The position numbers were made by a program, and so were the translations under genes. Positions 34,588 to 44,652 of a stretch of DNA of 64,000 bases are shown piece by piece. The notes under the pieces were generated by a model that was not told the DNA's origin, made no database searches, and saw only the letters and a list, made by a program, of their open reading frames with translations. Within the stretch, counting starts at the first letter, position 1, and every line of letters starts with the position of its first letter. Source of the stretch: Leptospira ryugenii (GTDB lineage: Bacteria; Spirochaetota; Leptospiria; Leptospirales; Leptospiraceae); assembly GCF_003114855.1 (NCBI RefSeq), contig NZ_BFBB01000003.1, positions 127,077-191,076 of the forward strand, given 5' to 3'.

Positions 34588-34906
34588 GATTGCATTCTAT
34601 CCTAGGGAATCTACCAGGACATCAAAAAAACGTATTTATGTCAAAATTATGATACACTTTCCAAGAACCTCCTCGAGGGAAAAAGAAGCCAGCCGCCAAC
34701 TAGAATTATATTTGCTTATTTTTTAATCAATTTTTTCCCATTTCAGACAATTTGGCATTTTTTTAGGCGACTAGTTTCTGGCAGTTTGCTTAGAAACTCC
34801 ACGAAACCCTTAAATTTCCGCCGTTTTGCCTTGGTATAAATCTTGCAATTAAATCGGCATCAGACGAAAACAACAATCAGACCTACTCTGAACGAAGGAG
34901 AAACCA
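34588..34906. other. divergent intergenic region between the phosphatase and glnA
   Basis: 319 bp, AT-rich, no coding frame. It must hold the promoters of both genes. The glnA side contains a sigma-54-type element at 34831-34847 and a leader of about 60 bases ending in a GAAGGAG ribosome site before ATG 34907. I found no clear inverted repeat for an NtrC-type enhancer. Confidence 0.6.
34831..34847 (+). promoter_or_regulatory. sigma-54 (-24/-12) promoter of glnA
   Basis: TTGGTATAAATCTTGCA has GG and GC separated by exactly ten bases, as required for RpoN promoters (consensus TTGGCACG-N4-TTGCA). Three of the four bases after TGG deviate from CACG. It lies 60-76 bases upstream of the glnA ATG, where nitrogen-regulated glnA promoters are found in many bacteria. 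Confidence 0.6.
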
Positions 34907-36367
34907 ATGCAGTTCGCAACCCCGAAATTTACTTCTGGAAAAGAAGTGGTTGAGTATGCCAAAAAAAATGGAGTCGTTTTCTTCGATTTCCGCTTCACGG
35001 ACATCAAAGGAATCTGGCACCACGTATCGTATTATGTGAATTCCGTTAGCGAAGACACTTTCAAAGGGATCCCATTTGACGGATCATCCATCGCTCGTTG
35101 GCAACCAATCAATGCCTCTGATATGCAACTTCACCCAGAAATTTCGACAGCATTTTTGGATCCATTCACCGCTGACAAAACAATCGTTATGTTCTGCGAC
35201 GTTTGGGACATTTACAAAAACAGCTACTACGAAAAATGCCCAAGATCTATCGCGAAAAAAGCCCTCAAATACATGTCTGATACAGGCATTGCCGATACAG
35301 CTTATTTTGGCCCTGAAAATGAATTTTTCATTTTTGATAGTTTAAAAGTTCGAGATGAAATCAACTGCCAATACTACGAGTTAGATTCAAATGAAGGGAT
35401 CTGGAACACTCATTCAGAAATCCCAGGCAATAGCAACACTGGTCGTATCAATTTTAACTCTGGCCACAGACCTGGAACAAAAGGTGGATACTTCCCAGTT
35501 GCGCCTATTGACTCACAAGTTGACCTCAGAGCAGAAATTGTAAAAACTCTTGAGTCCATCGGAATGGAAACATTTGTTGTTCACCACGAAGTGGCACAAG
35601 CACAAGGGGAAATCGGAGTTAAATTTGGAACTTTGATTGAAGCTGCTGACAATGTACAAAAATTGAAGTACATCGTAAAGATGGTTGCTCACAAACATGG
35701 AAAGACAGCTACCTTCATGCCAAAACCACTGTTTGGTGATAATGGAAACGGTATGCACGTTCACCAATCTCTTTGGAAGGGTGGCAAAAACCTCTTTGCT
35801 GGAGACAAATACCAAGGTCTTTCCGAATTAGCACTCAACTACGTTGGTGGTGTGTTGAAGTATGCGAGAGCCTGTGCTGCTTTTACAAATGCATCCACAA
35901 ACTCTTACAAACGATTGATTCCTGGTTTCGAAGCACCATCAATCCTTGCCTATTCCGCACAGAACCGATCTGCGTCTTGCCGTATCCCGTACGTCCAAGG
36001 AGAAAAAGCAAAACGAGTTGAGTTCCGATTCCCAGACTCTACTGCGAACCCATACCTTGCGTTTGCTTCTATGCTAATGGCAGGTCTTTCTGGAATTAAA
36101 GAAAAAGTGGATCCAGGTCCAGCTAGAGAGGAAGATTTGTTTGAATTGTCTTTGGATGAGATCCGTGAAAAGGGAATCCGCCAAATGCCACACACACTCC
36201 GTGAGGCAGTGGAAGAGATGCTTTCTCAAAGAGAGATATTCAAACAAGGCGAAGTGTTCACAGAAACTTTCCTTCAAACATACCAGCACTACAAGTTTGA
36301 AACAGAAATTTGGCCATGGGAAGGTCGCCCTCACCCATACGAATTCTTAACAACTTATTCCTGCTAA
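34907..36367 (+). CDS. glnA: glutamine synthetase, type I
   Basis: 486 residues. It makes glutamine from glutamate, ammonia and ATP. Signatures are [29 protein letters not shown] (metal Glu), [30 protein letters not shown], the ATP motif [19 protein letters not shown] and NRSASCRIP. At the adenylylation loop, where enterobacterial enzymes have NLYDL, this protein has DLFEL: Phe412 in place of the modified Tyr, so GlnE-type control should not work. It is preceded by a sigma-54-type promoter and followed by a hairpin terminator. Confidence 0.95.
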   Translation: MQFATPKFTSGKEVVEYAKKNGVVFFDFRFTDIKGIWHHVSYYVNSVSEDTFKGIPFDGSSIARWQPINASDMQLHPEISTAFLDPFTADKTIVMFCDVWDIYKNSYYEKCPRSIAKKALKYMSDTGIADTAYFGPENEFFIFDSLKVRDEINCQYYELDSNEGIWNTHSEIPGNSNTGRINFNSGHRPGTKGGYFPVAPIDSQVDLRAEIVKTLESIGMETFVVHHEVAQAQGEIGVKFGTLIEAADNVQKLKYIVKMVAHKHGKTATFMPKPLFGDNGNGMHVHQSLWKGGKNLFAGDKYQGLSELALNYVGGVLKYARACAAFTNASTNSYKRLIPGFEAPSILAYSAQNRSASCRIPYVQGEKAKRVEFRFPDSTANPYLAFASMLMAGLSGIKEKVDPGPAREEDLFELSLDEIREKGIRQMPHTLREAVEEMLSQREIFKQGEVFTETFLQTYQHYKFETEIWPWEGRPHPYEFLTTYSC

Positions 36368-36375
36368 GGCTTATC

Positions 36376-36400
36376 CCCTCGTCAGAATTTCTGGCGAGGG
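36376..36400 (+). terminator. hairpin terminator after glnA
   Basis: CCCTCGTCAGA, ATT, TCTGGCGAGGG: 11-base arms with one G-T pair, starting 9 bases after the glnA stop. The downstream T-run is poor (ttccccatttt), so it may be a weak intrinsic terminator or an mRNA-stabilising hairpin. Confidence 0.6.
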
Positions 36401-36455
36401 TTCCCCATTTTCCCTCTTCTCTCCTGTTTTAATTTTACTTTACCGACAGCTATCT

Positions 36456-36483
36456 TTGAAAAAAATGACAGAAAGGCTAATGT
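36456..36483 (+). promoter_or_regulatory. sigma-70-type promoter of the tRNA-Met gene
   Basis: TTGAAA (36456-36461), 16-base spacer, TAATGT (36478-36483), placing the transcript start about 25 bases before the tRNA. Confidence 0.45.
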
Positions 36484-36513
36484 TTTAGCCGAACCAAACG
36501 ATCTAACGGTTAG

Positions 36514-36590
36514 GGCGAGGTAGCTCAGATGGTTAGAGCACAGGATTCATAACCCTGAGGTCACGGGTTCGACTCCCGTCTTCGCTACCA
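36514..36590 (+). tRNA. tRNA-Met (anticodon CAT)
   Basis: 77 nt including an encoded CCA. Acceptor stem GGCGAGG / CTTCGCT (two G-U pairs), D arm GCTCAGATGGTTAGAGC, anticodon arm CAGGA-TTCATAA-CCCTG with CAT, T arm ACGGG-TTCGACT-CCCGT. The A-C pair closing the anticodon stem is slightly unusual. It is an elongator type, since the initiator's three G-C pairs in the anticodon stem are missing. A tRNA-Ile read by lysidine-modified CAT cannot be fully excluded by eye. Confidence 0.92.
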
Positions 36591-36611
36591 ATGGATCGAG
36601 AGGATGTTACT

Positions 36612-36899
36612 ATGAAACAAACAATCACCGCAAGTCTAGGACTCCTCCTAGCACTATCTGTTCTTCCACTCTCTGCAGCTGATTTCCCAAAATGCAAAGA
36701 AGCATGCGATAAATACTACAGCTGTACTTTGTCTGCAAACCCTAATGCTACCGAGGAACAAAAATCCATGGTTCGAAAGGGCTGCGATTTTAACTGCAAC
36801 CGTCCTAAGTACTACAACAAAATCGCTGGATGTTTAAGCCAAGGAAGCGACTGCAAAGCATTTAGCTCCTGCATCATAAAAGAAATGCAAGCCAAGTAA
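36612..36899 (+). CDS. small exported Cys-rich protein
   Basis: 95 residues from ATG 36612, which has GAGAGGA upstream; the longer frame from 36591 touches the tRNA 3' end and is unlikely. The signal peptide is about residues 1-22 (ASLGLLLALSVLPLSAADF). The mature part has eight Cys: C-x3-C-x5-C, then C-x3-C, then C-x6-C-x5-C, probably disulfide pairs in the periplasm. It resembles small Cys-rich proteins I associate with Leptospira. The tRNA ends 21 bp upstream, so both may share one primary transcript. Confidence 0.8.
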   Translation: MKQTITASLGLLLALSVLPLSAADFPKCKEACDKYYSCTLSANPNATEEQKSMVRKGCDFNCNRPKYYNKIAGCLSQGSDCKAFSSCIIKEMQAK

Positions 36900-36910
36900 G
36901 TTTCTTTTCT

Positions 36911-39688
36911 TTACTCTGTTCCGGTTTTCGGAAGTTGTTTGCTGAAGTTCTTGGCATCGTCGAGCCTTAAGGAGACAATTTTCGAAATCCCTGCCTCTTC
37001 GTTTGTTACCCCAAAAATTGCATTGGCTCGTGAAATCGTAGATTGTGCATGCGAGACCACGATGAACTGGGTCTTATCCTTGAAGCGATCAAGGATTTGA
37101 CAGAACCTAAGTTTATTTGCCTCGTCTAGAGCGGCGTCGATTTCATCTAGAAAACAGAAGGGACTCGGCTTCACCATATAAATCGCAAATAATAAGGCTA
37201 TGGCAGTCAGTGACTTCTCACCACCCGATAAAAGACGCAGGTTTTGAACATGTTTCCCAGGTGGTTCTGCCATAATCTCTACGCCAGAATTTAAAGAGTC
37301 CTCTTTTTCGGTTAACTCCAGAGTCGCCCTGCCCCCATTGAAAAGGGTTGAAAATGTTTCTTGGAAGTTTTCTTTGATTTTCTCAAAGGTCTCTTGGAAT
37401 AATTTTTCCGACTCTTCATTGATTTTTTTTAAGACTTCTTCGATATCTCTTTTTGAACTTTCAATGTCCTCTTTTTGTTTTTGGTTGTGTTCAAAAATTT
37501 CTTTAATGTTGCGGTATTCTTCAATTGCGAGAGGGTTTATGGAACCTAACATTTGTATTTCGGCTTTGGCATTTCGAAGTTTTCTCTCTTCCGCTTTTTG
37601 GTCGAGAGTCATCTCTTTTTTTTCAGATTCCAATTCAACATCGGTGATCGAATAATCATTGTATAGTTCCTCAATTACGCTATCGATCTGCACTTTCAAT
37701 CCTGAAGAAAGTCGTTCCTTCTCAGAGAGCAAAGGTAAGAGAGTTTGGAAAACTTCTTGGTTTTTCGAGATGTTACTCTTGAGGGTTTGGATCTCTTCCA
37801 ATAAGCTTTGTAAACTTAGTTTTTCTGATTCCAATAATTTGCTCATGGAGAGAAATTCTTGGTAAGAATCTTCAATTTCCTTTTCCAAGGATAAAACTTC
37901 TCTTTCTAGGTTCTCCCGTTTATTGCGGATTCCAATTTCTTGGTCCCTTGAGGAAGAAATTCTTTTTTTCACTTCATCTATTCGATTTTGTAGATCAGTG
38001 GTTCTTTGTGTGAAATTTTCAACCTGGGATTGGGTTTCGAGCATTCTTTTCTCTAGCTCTACCATTTGGTTTCTCGTCTCTTCCCATATTCCCCGCATTT
38101 TTACAATATTTGCTTGGGAATCTCGTACTGCACGAGTTAGGTTTTCATTTGTTAAAAGTAAGTCTTCAATCTCTTGGTCTAATGCTTCTTTTTTTGCCAT
38201 CACACCGTCTTTATCAAAGAGTAAATCACGAAAACGATCTTCGCCTACAAGGAAACTCTCCAAACTCTGTTTAAAGCTGTTTACATTCATTTCCTGTAGC
38301 AATGGAAGCGCCTCATGGGCTCTTCCCTCAAGAAGGTGTAGGATAGCTCGCTCCCTTGTAGTTTGCATATGGGCCAAGGAGTCCATGAGTAAACTCTTCT
38401 CAGACTGCCTCCTTACCTCATCCACTTGTAATTCTTTCTTTTTACTTTCGAGTTCCTCGATTAAATCTTGTATGACCTGCTTTTGAGATTCCCGGAGTGA
38501 AATATGCCTTCTTTCATTTTCTTGGATGCTGATCTCATTTTTTGCAATTTCTTCTTCTTCCCATTTGATTTTGGATTCCAGGTCTTTCTTTTGGTTTACC
38601 TGTTTTTCGATTTCATTGCCAACTTGTCTTTGAACATCCCTTAGGTGTTCGATTTCTGCTTCGAGATTTTTTCGATCTTGCTCAAAGCGCAAAGAGACAA
38701 GAGATTCCTCTTCAATGAGTTTTTGGATTTCACTCATGCGGATATCATATTCCGCTATGAAGGTTTTATTTTTAGCAATCTTCTCTTTTTGGATTTGGGT
38801 CCGACTCAAGTGATCTAACAATTTTTTATCTATGTCAGCAATCTCTCTTTCTTTACTCTCTTTTTGAGATTCTCTTTCAGAAATCTGGGCTGTCTCTGTT
38901 TGGATCATGGAGAGTAGATTTTTATTCTTGTCTCTGATTTCTTGGAGCTCCTCATCTGACTTTTTCATCCTTCGTTTGTAGTCGCTCAGTTTCAAATAGC
39001 GAAGGTTTTTGTCGGACTCATCCAGCTCTAGTTTGAGTTTAAAGTATGCTTCTGCTTTCTCTGCTTGTTTTTCTTTGAGTTCCATTTCTTTGGACATGGA
39101 ACCCATGATATCCTGAATCCGAAGGAGGTTTTGCTTGGTGTCATCTAACTTCTTCATCGCATCTTTTCGGTCTAATTTGAAGCGAGATACACCGGCCGCC
39201 TCCTCAAAGATGGCGCGCCTTTCTTCTGGTTTGGAATTTAGGATTTGGTCTACACGCCCTTGCTCAAGAATGGAGTAACTAGACTTACCTATCCCCGTGT
39301 CTAAAAGGGTTTTTTCAATGTCCTTTCTTGTCGACCGAATATCATTTAAATAGTATTCGTTTTCACCATCTGGGTACAAACGACGAGTGATTTTAACAGA
39401 GGGATAGTCAATATGGAAGAAATGGTCCGCGTTGTCGAATAAAATGGATACTTCCGCAAATCCAGATGCTCGCCTACTCTCTGTTCCATGGAAAATGACA
39501 TCATCCATCTTTTCGCCGCGAAGGCCTTTTGCACTCTTTTCTCCGAAGACCCATTTCACTGAGTCGACGATATTGGACTTCCCGCAGCCATTGGGACCCA
39601 CTACTGCCGTGAACCCAGGGTCGAAAGGTATTTCCGTTTCGTCCGCAAAGGTCTTGAATCCGATGATATGTAAACTTTTTAGGTGCAT
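36911..39688 (-). CDS. smc: chromosome segregation SMC protein, short form
   Basis: 925 residues. The N-terminal head has the Walker A motif [20 protein letters not shown] and the Q-loop region. Two long coiled coils follow (about 170-440 and 500-780). The C-terminal head has signature [20 protein letters not shown], Walker [16 protein letters not shown] and the D-loop. Bacterial SMCs are usually about 1150-1200 residues with a hinge domain of roughly 150 residues in the middle. Here the central region (about 430-500, [20 protein letters not shown]...) shows no hinge-like Gly-rich motifs. It converges with the Cys-rich gene. Confidence 0.93.
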   Translation of the reverse strand: MHLKSLHIIGFKTFADETEIPFDPGFTAVVGPNGCGKSNIVDSVKWVFGEKSAKGLRGEKMDDVIFHGTESRRASGFAEVSILFDNADHFFHIDYPSVKITRRLYPDGENEYYLNDIRSTRKDIEKTLLDTGIGKSSYSILEQGRVDQILNSKPEERRAIFEEAAGVSRFKLDRKDAMKKLDDTKQNLLRIQDIMGSMSKEMELKEKQAEKAEAYFKLKLELDESDKNLRYLKLSDYKRRMKKSDEELQEIRDKNKNLLSMIQTETAQISERESQKESKEREIADIDKKLLDHLSRTQIQKEKIAKNKTFIAEYDIRMSEIQKLIEEESLVSLRFEQDRKNLEAEIEHLRDVQRQVGNEIEKQVNQKKDLESKIKWEEEEIAKNEISIQENERRHISLRESQKQVIQDLIEELESKKKELQVDEVRRQSEKSLLMDSLAHMQTTRERAILHLLEGRAHEALPLLQEMNVNSFKQSLESFLVGEDRFRDLLFDKDGVMAKKEALDQEIEDLLLTNENLTRAVRDSQANIVKMRGIWEETRNQMVELEKRMLETQSQVENFTQRTTDLQNRIDEVKKRISSSRDQEIGIRNKRENLEREVLSLEKEIEDSYQEFLSMSKLLESEKLSLQSLLEEIQTLKSNISKNQEVFQTLLPLLSEKERLSSGLKVQIDSVIEELYNDYSITDVELESEKKEMTLDQKAEERKLRNAKAEIQMLGSINPLAIEEYRNIKEIFEHNQKQKEDIESSKRDIEEVLKKINEESEKLFQETFEKIKENFQETFSTLFNGGRATLELTEKEDSLNSGVEIMAEPPGKHVQNLRLLSGGEKSLTAIALLFAIYMVKPSPFCFLDEIDAALDEANKLRFCQILDRFKDKTQFIVVSHAQSTISRANAIFGVTNEEAGISKIVSLRLDDAKNFSKQLPKTGTE

Positions 39689-39758
39689 AGATGATTCCGT
39701 TCTTTCTTTTACCAGTTGACTTCCATGAGAGACATAAGAAAAAACTTTAGATAGTATT

Positions 39759-41597
39759 ATGTCCCAAATGAACGATTCCCTTTCCAGTAAAATTTTCGAA
39801 AGAAAGCCCTACCTCCGAAATTATTTCCAAAGCTTTCCTTCGGAAAATAAATGGGACATAATTTCAACCAAGTCTGGTCAGGCGCATTATGTCACATTAA
39901 ATGGACAGGCACTCGCCTCTACATATTCACCCGAAGTCCAAGCAAAGAGGCTCTTGGAATCACATAACATCAAGAGTACGGATGTGGTACTTCTACTTGG
40001 ACTTGGGAATCCTGAGCTTTTGAAACAAGTCAATGAACGGGTAGCTCCTGGCCAAATCATTGTAATGTTAGGTGATGATCCTAGTTTGGTACCAAAAATT
40101 TGGGAGCCTGTTTTAGCAAAAATTTTAGATGTTCCAGGTAGGCATCTATTTTCAGGTGAGGCATTTTTTCCTTTGGGTTTGAATTACCTAGAATCTCTCC
40201 CCATCGAACGAGTAAGTGGATTAAAAGTCATTCGCAACCAAGCTGATCTCCAACGCACACACTTTTTCTCAGATGCTGAACAGAGGATACAGCAAGTGTT
40301 CTCAGCTAAGATGAGTGATCTTCTCACAAAATTTGAATTTGAAAGACTTTGGATCAAAAATTCGATTTGGAACTTGTTGCAGGTTTCGCAAACTCCTCCC
40401 TACCGTTTCCCTATCTCTGGATTGAGAGAAAGTTTTTCAGGGCTAAGCGCCTTGCTTGTGTCAGCTGGCCCGAGCTTACGAAAAAATTTGTCCTTAATCC
40501 AAGAAATCAGAGATAAAGTTTTCATCCTTTCCTGTGACACTTCCTTAAAGGTTTTGCTAAAAGCTAGCATCATTCCCGATGCAGTAGTGACTTTGGATGC
40601 ACAGACAAACTCTTTTTTTCATTTTATGGGAGAAAGTTTGGAAAAGATTCCACTATTTGCGGATTTGGTCAGTTCACCTACTTTACTTCGAGAACCGATT
40701 TTTCGTTCTGTGGTACATTCTGTGACCGCAAAATTCCAGGTGGATGCAGAAGGAACTTTGGTCCGCGAGGTTACAGCAGGTGGTGAATTGGCAGGAGATA
40801 TATTCCAAGACCTAGGGGATATTCAATCGGGAGGGAGTGTAGCGACAACTGCCTTTGATATGTTAAGGGTGATGGGATTTAAACAAGTCTTCTTCATTGG
40901 CCAAGACCTTGCCTACTCCGGCAGAGAGATCCATTCCACGGGTACTCACCATAACGAAAAATGGTTAGGACTAGTAAATCGAAAGCAAAGCTTAGAAAGT
41001 ATCAATGAAGTCATCATTCGAAAGAGAGAGACCAAAAAAGTTCCAGCTTGTAATGGACAAACGGTACTTACCGACTATGTTTTGGAGCTCTATCGGCATT
41101 GGTTTGAAGAATCTGCTAAAACTGTAAACATTCCACTCATCAATCTAAATGAAGAGGGTGCCTATATACAAGGATTTCAAAATGTAAATCCCAAAGAAGT
41201 AACTGAGATTCTCAAGGAAGAACGAAAACATGATTACCCTTGGCACCAATACGATCCATGGAAGGCCTTAACCTCCAAGCCAAAGGAAAATAATTCCCTG
41301 CAAAAAAAATCGGAAGGCTTATTTCACAAGATCCAAACAGATCTTTTGTTTACAGAGAAAAAAATAAAAGAATGGGAGAGCTTTGATCTCAACCAAATAG
41401 ATTTGCAGTCATCTGAATTGTGGCTTTGGTTACAAGAACAAACCTACTTGAGACGGACTGTCCGCAAATCAGAAATCTACTTACAAAGGCATAGAGACCT
41501 AGACCAGGCACGAAAGAACAGTATCCTTATCCAATCTTTAAAAAAAGAAATCCACTATTTGAAAAGAAGCATCTACCCAATCAAAGAATTGTTATGA
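39759..41597 (+). CDS. DUF115 / MAF-like protein
   Basis: 612 residues. The central DUF115 (MAF_flag10, 6-hydroxymethylpterin pyrophosphokinase-like) domain at about 220-400 includes [55 protein letters not shown] and [20 protein letters not shown]. In other bacteria such proteins transfer nonulosonic-acid sugars onto flagellin; whether that happens in this organism is not known. No flagellar or sugar-nucleotide genes are adjacent. The last 25 bases overlap the 3' end of the convergent gene. Confidence 0.82.
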   Translation: MSQMNDSLSSKIFERKPYLRNYFQSFPSENKWDIISTKSGQAHYVTLNGQALASTYSPEVQAKRLLESHNIKSTDVVLLLGLGNPELLKQVNERVAPGQIIVMLGDDPSLVPKIWEPVLAKILDVPGRHLFSGEAFFPLGLNYLESLPIERVSGLKVIRNQADLQRTHFFSDAEQRIQQVFSAKMSDLLTKFEFERLWIKNSIWNLLQVSQTPPYRFPISGLRESFSGLSALLVSAGPSLRKNLSLIQEIRDKVFILSCDTSLKVLLKASIIPDAVVTLDAQTNSFFHFMGESLEKIPLFADLVSSPTLLREPIFRSVVHSVTAKFQVDAEGTLVREVTAGGELAGDIFQDLGDIQSGGSVATTAFDMLRVMGFKQVFFIGQDLAYSGREIHSTGTHHNEKWLGLVNRKQSLESINEVIIRKRETKKVPACNGQTVLTDYVLELYRHWFEESAKTVNIPLINLNEEGAYIQGFQNVNPKEVTEILKEERKHDYPWHQYDPWKALTSKPKENNSLQKKSEGLFHKIQTDLLFTEKKIKEWESFDLNQIDLQSSELWLWLQEQTYLRRTVRKSEIYLQRHRDLDQARKNSILIQSLKKEIHYLKRSIYPIKELL

Positions 41598-42202
41598 TCA
41601 AAAGGATGAAAAACAGAATTATCCATATATTCTGGAAAATAATCAAAGAATAATTTTTGTGATACAATTCGATAGTGGAGAGGATTGTTTGCCACAAACT
41701 TATCTGTAAAACTCAACTCAGGCAATTGATGAAAGTTGATTCTTTCTTCAAAATTGATAAAGTCACGTCGGCCAAGATCGGGTCTTAATTCCGAGACCAA
41801 ATCTTTGACAGTATTCCAATCCAATTTGAATGTCATACGGGAACCACGGAAGGCAGGTGAACGCTCAATTAAATTGACAAGTCTTTTGATAGGACAGTCT
41901 CTTAAATAATAAGGGGATACATAAACTTTTACGAACCTTGCAGCAACCCCTAAAGGTTCCCAGAGGCGAGCTTGGGAATGGTCTAAGGTTGCCTCTTGTT
42001 TGATCTCTGAAAGGATGACATGAAGCTCTGGGATTTGTTTCTTTCCGGTAAGCAGAGTATTAAATTCTTCTTCGCCAAATTCTCCAAAATACAGCCACTT
42101 ATAATAATCTTGTATGGAAGCCTCAGGGTGTTCCTCGGTAAATTTTGTGATCAGAAACAGTTTTTCTTTCTGAGAAAGGATTGATTCACGTTCAATTTGC
42201 AT
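41573..42202 (-). CDS. conserved-looking protein of unknown function
   Basis: 209 residues, soluble, no signal or membrane segment, charged, predicted mixed. Segments such as ASIQDYYKWLYFGEFGEEEF and GSRMTFKLDWNTVKDLVSEL do not match a family I know. Its start overlaps the plsY stop by 11 bases on the same strand, so it is the last gene of the midasin-like / smpB / der / plsY operon. The tail converges with and overlaps the DUF115 gene. Confidence 0.75.
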   Translation of the reverse strand: MQIERESILSQKEKLFLITKFTEEHPEASIQDYYKWLYFGEFGEEEFNTLLTGKKQIPELHVILSEIKQEATLDHSQARLWEPLGVAARFVKVYVSPYYLRDCPIKRLVNLIERSPAFRGSRMTFKLDWNTVKDLVSELRPDLGRRDFINFEERINFHQLPELSFTDKFVANNPLHYRIVSQKLFFDYFPEYMDNSVFHPFDHNNSLIG

Positions 42203-42815
42203 TGTTGACAGCTCTCAATTCTTTTCCGTATAACATACGCTTAATGTTTTCCCTATGCGTAAATGTAATCAAAAAAAATGTAGCTACCAAAACAGATAAT
42301 AAGATAGGAGAATACTCCACGTTCGGAAGGAATTGATGCATGCCAAAGTACCAAAGAGGCATAGAGAGTGTGCCTAAGATAGATCCAAGAGAAACAAAAC
42401 CACTCACCTTATAGACCACAAAGAAAATCGCAACCGCACAAAGTGTCACAAACGGGATTAAAGTCAGGTAGACCCCTAGCGCAGTAGCAACACCTTTGCC
42501 GCCACGAAAGGATAAAAAGGGAGTGTATGTATGGCCCAAAATGGCAACCGTACCAAGGAGGATCTGAGTGCTAATGAGTGAATAAGGTGAGTCTATGTAA
42601 CCTGCCAAAAGGACAGGCAATGCTCCTTTCAATGCGTCAATACAGAGAACTGGAATTCCATACTTCCATCCGATCACTCGGCCCACGTTCGTTGCTCCGA
42701 TATTTTTGCTACCAAGCTCACGGAGGTCGATGCCCTTTACATACTTTGCAACGAGAAAGCCAACAGGCAGACCACCTAAAAGATAAGAAAGTAAAACGAC
42801 GGGGAGAAGTACCAT
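42192..42815 (-). CDS. plsY: acyl-phosphate glycerol-3-phosphate acyltransferase
   Basis: 207 residues from ATG 42815, preceded by AAAGGAGG at six bases; the longer frame to 42860 lies inside der. It is a membrane enzyme that makes lysophosphatidate from glycerol 3-phosphate and acyl phosphate. Family motifs are YLLGGLPVGFLVAKY, DLRELGSKNIGATNVGR, GHTYTPFLSFRGGKGVATALG and THRENIKRMLYGKE, spread over five to seven hydrophobic segments. The start sits 1 bp from the der stop, so translation is coupled. Confidence 0.95.
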   Translation of the reverse strand: MVLLPVVLLSYLLGGLPVGFLVAKYVKGIDLRELGSKNIGATNVGRVIGWKYGIPVLCIDALKGALPVLLAGYIDSPYSLISTQILLGTVAILGHTYTPFLSFRGGKGVATALGVYLTLIPFVTLCAVAIFFVVYKVSGFVSLGSILGTLSMPLWYFGMHQFLPNVEYSPILLSVLVATFFLITFTHRENIKRMLYGKELRAVNNAN

Positions 42816-42816
42816 T

Positions 42817-44163
42817 TCATCCCTCCTTTCCTTCATTTCGATTCCGAAGCTCAATTTCAACGCTCAATCCGTTCAAATCAAACTCCTTCACTAAATTCTT
42901 TCGGTAAAATGATAGAACATTCGACGGAAAGAGCTCTTTATCATTGACAAAAAATAACACACGAAAAGGCACTTGGGAGACCTGGGTCGCGTAAAAGACC
43001 TTGGGAGCGCGCCCAGAAGCCTTCTGAACCCTATTTTTTCCCCCCCATTTGCCTAACCAGTCATTTAGCATACGCGTGCTGAGTTTTTTTTGGGATTTTT
43101 CATACAGGGCCCAGGTCATTTCCAGTAATTTGTGGGTTCGAAGCTTCTCAACCGCAGATAGGGAAAGCATAGGCCGCTCTTTGAGGATGGGTAGACGTGC
43201 TTCTAGACGCTCCTGGTACAACTTCCAAGAATTGGTTTCTTTGTCCGCAATTCGGTCCCATTTATTGACTGCGAGCACCATCGGTTTACCCAAATCTTGG
43301 ATTTCACCAAATATTTTTTTGTCAAATTCGCCAAAGCCTTTGGTGGCATCAATGAGAAGGATCACAACATCCGCTTCTTGGATGGCAAATAGAGTGCGTT
43401 TGTAAGAGTAGAATTCTAATTTTTCGCTGGATTTGGACTGCCTTCGGATACCGGCGGTATCGATAATCTCAATCTTTTTTCCTTGGAACTGAAACTGGCT
43501 ACTCACAGAATCACGCGTAGTTCCTGGGACTTCGCTCACAACTGCTCTTTTAAAACCCAAAAATGTATTTAATAGGCTCGACTTACCAGAATTAGGTTTG
43601 CCGATGATGGCAATCTTACAATCTGGGCTTTGTATCCCTTTGTTTGTTTTAGGAAGTAGAAAATTAATCTTTTGGATAAGCAGAGGAAAGTTACGCTTCG
43701 AAAGAGCACTAATTGGCAATACTTCATTGAGTCCTGCCTGGTAAAAGAGTTCTAAGTCAAACTCATCGGCTTCCGAATCAACCTTATTGACAATCGATAA
43801 GACTGGGATTTTGGAAAGTATCTCGTCTTTTTTGAAGAGAGAAATCAATTTATGGTCATAGGCTCTGAGATCTTTGTGGTCCATTACGTGTAAAACCAAC
43901 TGGGAGCTTCGCAAATGTTCAAAAGCTATTTCTAAGATTTCAGTATTGATCTCATCTAGACTTTCAATGTCTAATCCAGGAGTATCACAAAGGACAAAAG
44001 GAGAATGAAACTCTTCTCTTTCTACAAGCTTTTGCAGAACATCTCGAGTCACTCCCGGTATATTTTCTGTAATCGCACTTTGTGCCCTTACAATGGAATT
44101 GAACAAAGTTGATTTTCCAACATTTTGCCGCCCAACAATGGTTACTACTGGAAAACCTTTCAT
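42817..44163 (-). CDS. der: GTPase Der (EngA)
   Basis: 448 residues. Tandem G domains needed for 50S ribosome assembly. The first has [12 protein letters not shown] (G1), DTPGLD and NKVD; the second has [22 protein letters not shown] and NKWD. A C-terminal KH-like domain ends it. The start overlaps the smpB stop by four bases; plsY follows directly. The smpB and midasin-like genes lie upstream on the same strand. Confidence 0.96.
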   Translation of the reverse strand: MKGFPVVTIVGRQNVGKSTLFNSIVRAQSAITENIPGVTRDVLQKLVEREEFHSPFVLCDTPGLDIESLDEINTEILEIAFEHLRSSQLVLHVMDHKDLRAYDHKLISLFKKDEILSKIPVLSIVNKVDSEADEFDLELFYQAGLNEVLPISALSKRNFPLLIQKINFLLPKTNKGIQSPDCKIAIIGKPNSGKSSLLNTFLGFKRAVVSEVPGTTRDSVSSQFQFQGKKIEIIDTAGIRRQSKSSEKLEFYSYKRTLFAIQEADVVILLIDATKGFGEFDKKIFGEIQDLGKPMVLAVNKWDRIADKETNSWKLYQERLEARLPILKERPMLSLSAVEKLRTHKLLEMTWALYEKSQKKLSTRMLNDWLGKWGGKNRVQKASGRAPKVFYATQVSQVPFRVLFFVNDKELFPSNVLSFYRKNLVKEFDLNGLSVEIELRNRNEGKEG

Positions 44164-44648
44164 TTTCTTTGTCTTTCCTTTAATGCACGCTCTACTTCAA
44201 TTTTGGATTCTCGTTTTTGGATATCATCCCGCTTATCAAATAACTTTTTAGGTTTTCCGAGCGCTACTTCAACTTTCACCAATTTTTGGTTCTTAAAATA
44301 ACTTTTGGTTGCAATGAGAACTAAACCTTTTTCGCGGATGGCTCGGTCAATCCTTTGGATTTCCTTCCGATTCAAGAGTAATTTTCTAGGACGAATCTCT
44401 GGATGGTTCGCATAACCACCATTTACGTATGGAGGAATCTGAAAGTTCTCTAAAAAAATTTCTCCATTTCTGACCTTAGCAAAACAATCTGTCAGGTTTC
44501 CCTTTTTATCGCGTAAGGATTTTACCTCTGAACCAGTTAAAACAATGCCTGCCTCAAAGAACTCGCTCAGCTCAAAATTAAACTTTGCTTTTTTATTGAT
44601 GAGGGCATCTGGTGCACTTTTTTTAGGGTCCTTCGCTGATTTTGCCAT
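44160..44648 (-). CDS. smpB: SsrA (tmRNA)-binding protein
   Basis: 162 residues. Partner of tmRNA in rescue of stalled ribosomes. The core has [40 protein letters not shown] and [19 protein letters not shown], followed by the basic tail [20 protein letters not shown]. The N-terminus has a short Lys-rich extension. It starts 4 bp after the stop of the midasin-like gene and overlaps der by four bases, giving a compact operon. Confidence 0.96.
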   Translation of the reverse strand: MAKSAKDPKKSAPDALINKKAKFNFELSEFFEAGIVLTGSEVKSLRDKKGNLTDCFAKVRNGEIFLENFQIPPYVNGGYANHPEIRPRKLLLNRKEIQRIDRAIREKGLVLIATKSYFKNQKLVKVEVALGKPKKLFDKRDDIQKRESKIEVERALKERQRK

Positions 44649-44652
44649 ACTT

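Noticed and set aside
34775..34800. TGGCAG...TTGC as a second sigma-54 promoter
   Set aside because: The GG and GC elements are only about six bases apart, too close for RpoN.
36514..36590. tRNA as a phage or island attachment site
   Set aside because: No integrase, no repeat of the tRNA 3' end nearby and ordinary genes follow.
37338..38486. Ser-rich ORFs on the plus strand inside smc
   Set aside because: Typical mirror frames of coiled-coil coding DNA (Glu/Lys codons read as Ser/Phe); smc is clear on the other strand.
42816..42860. Longer plsY start inside der
   Set aside because: AAAGGAGG six bases before ATG 42815 marks the real start.
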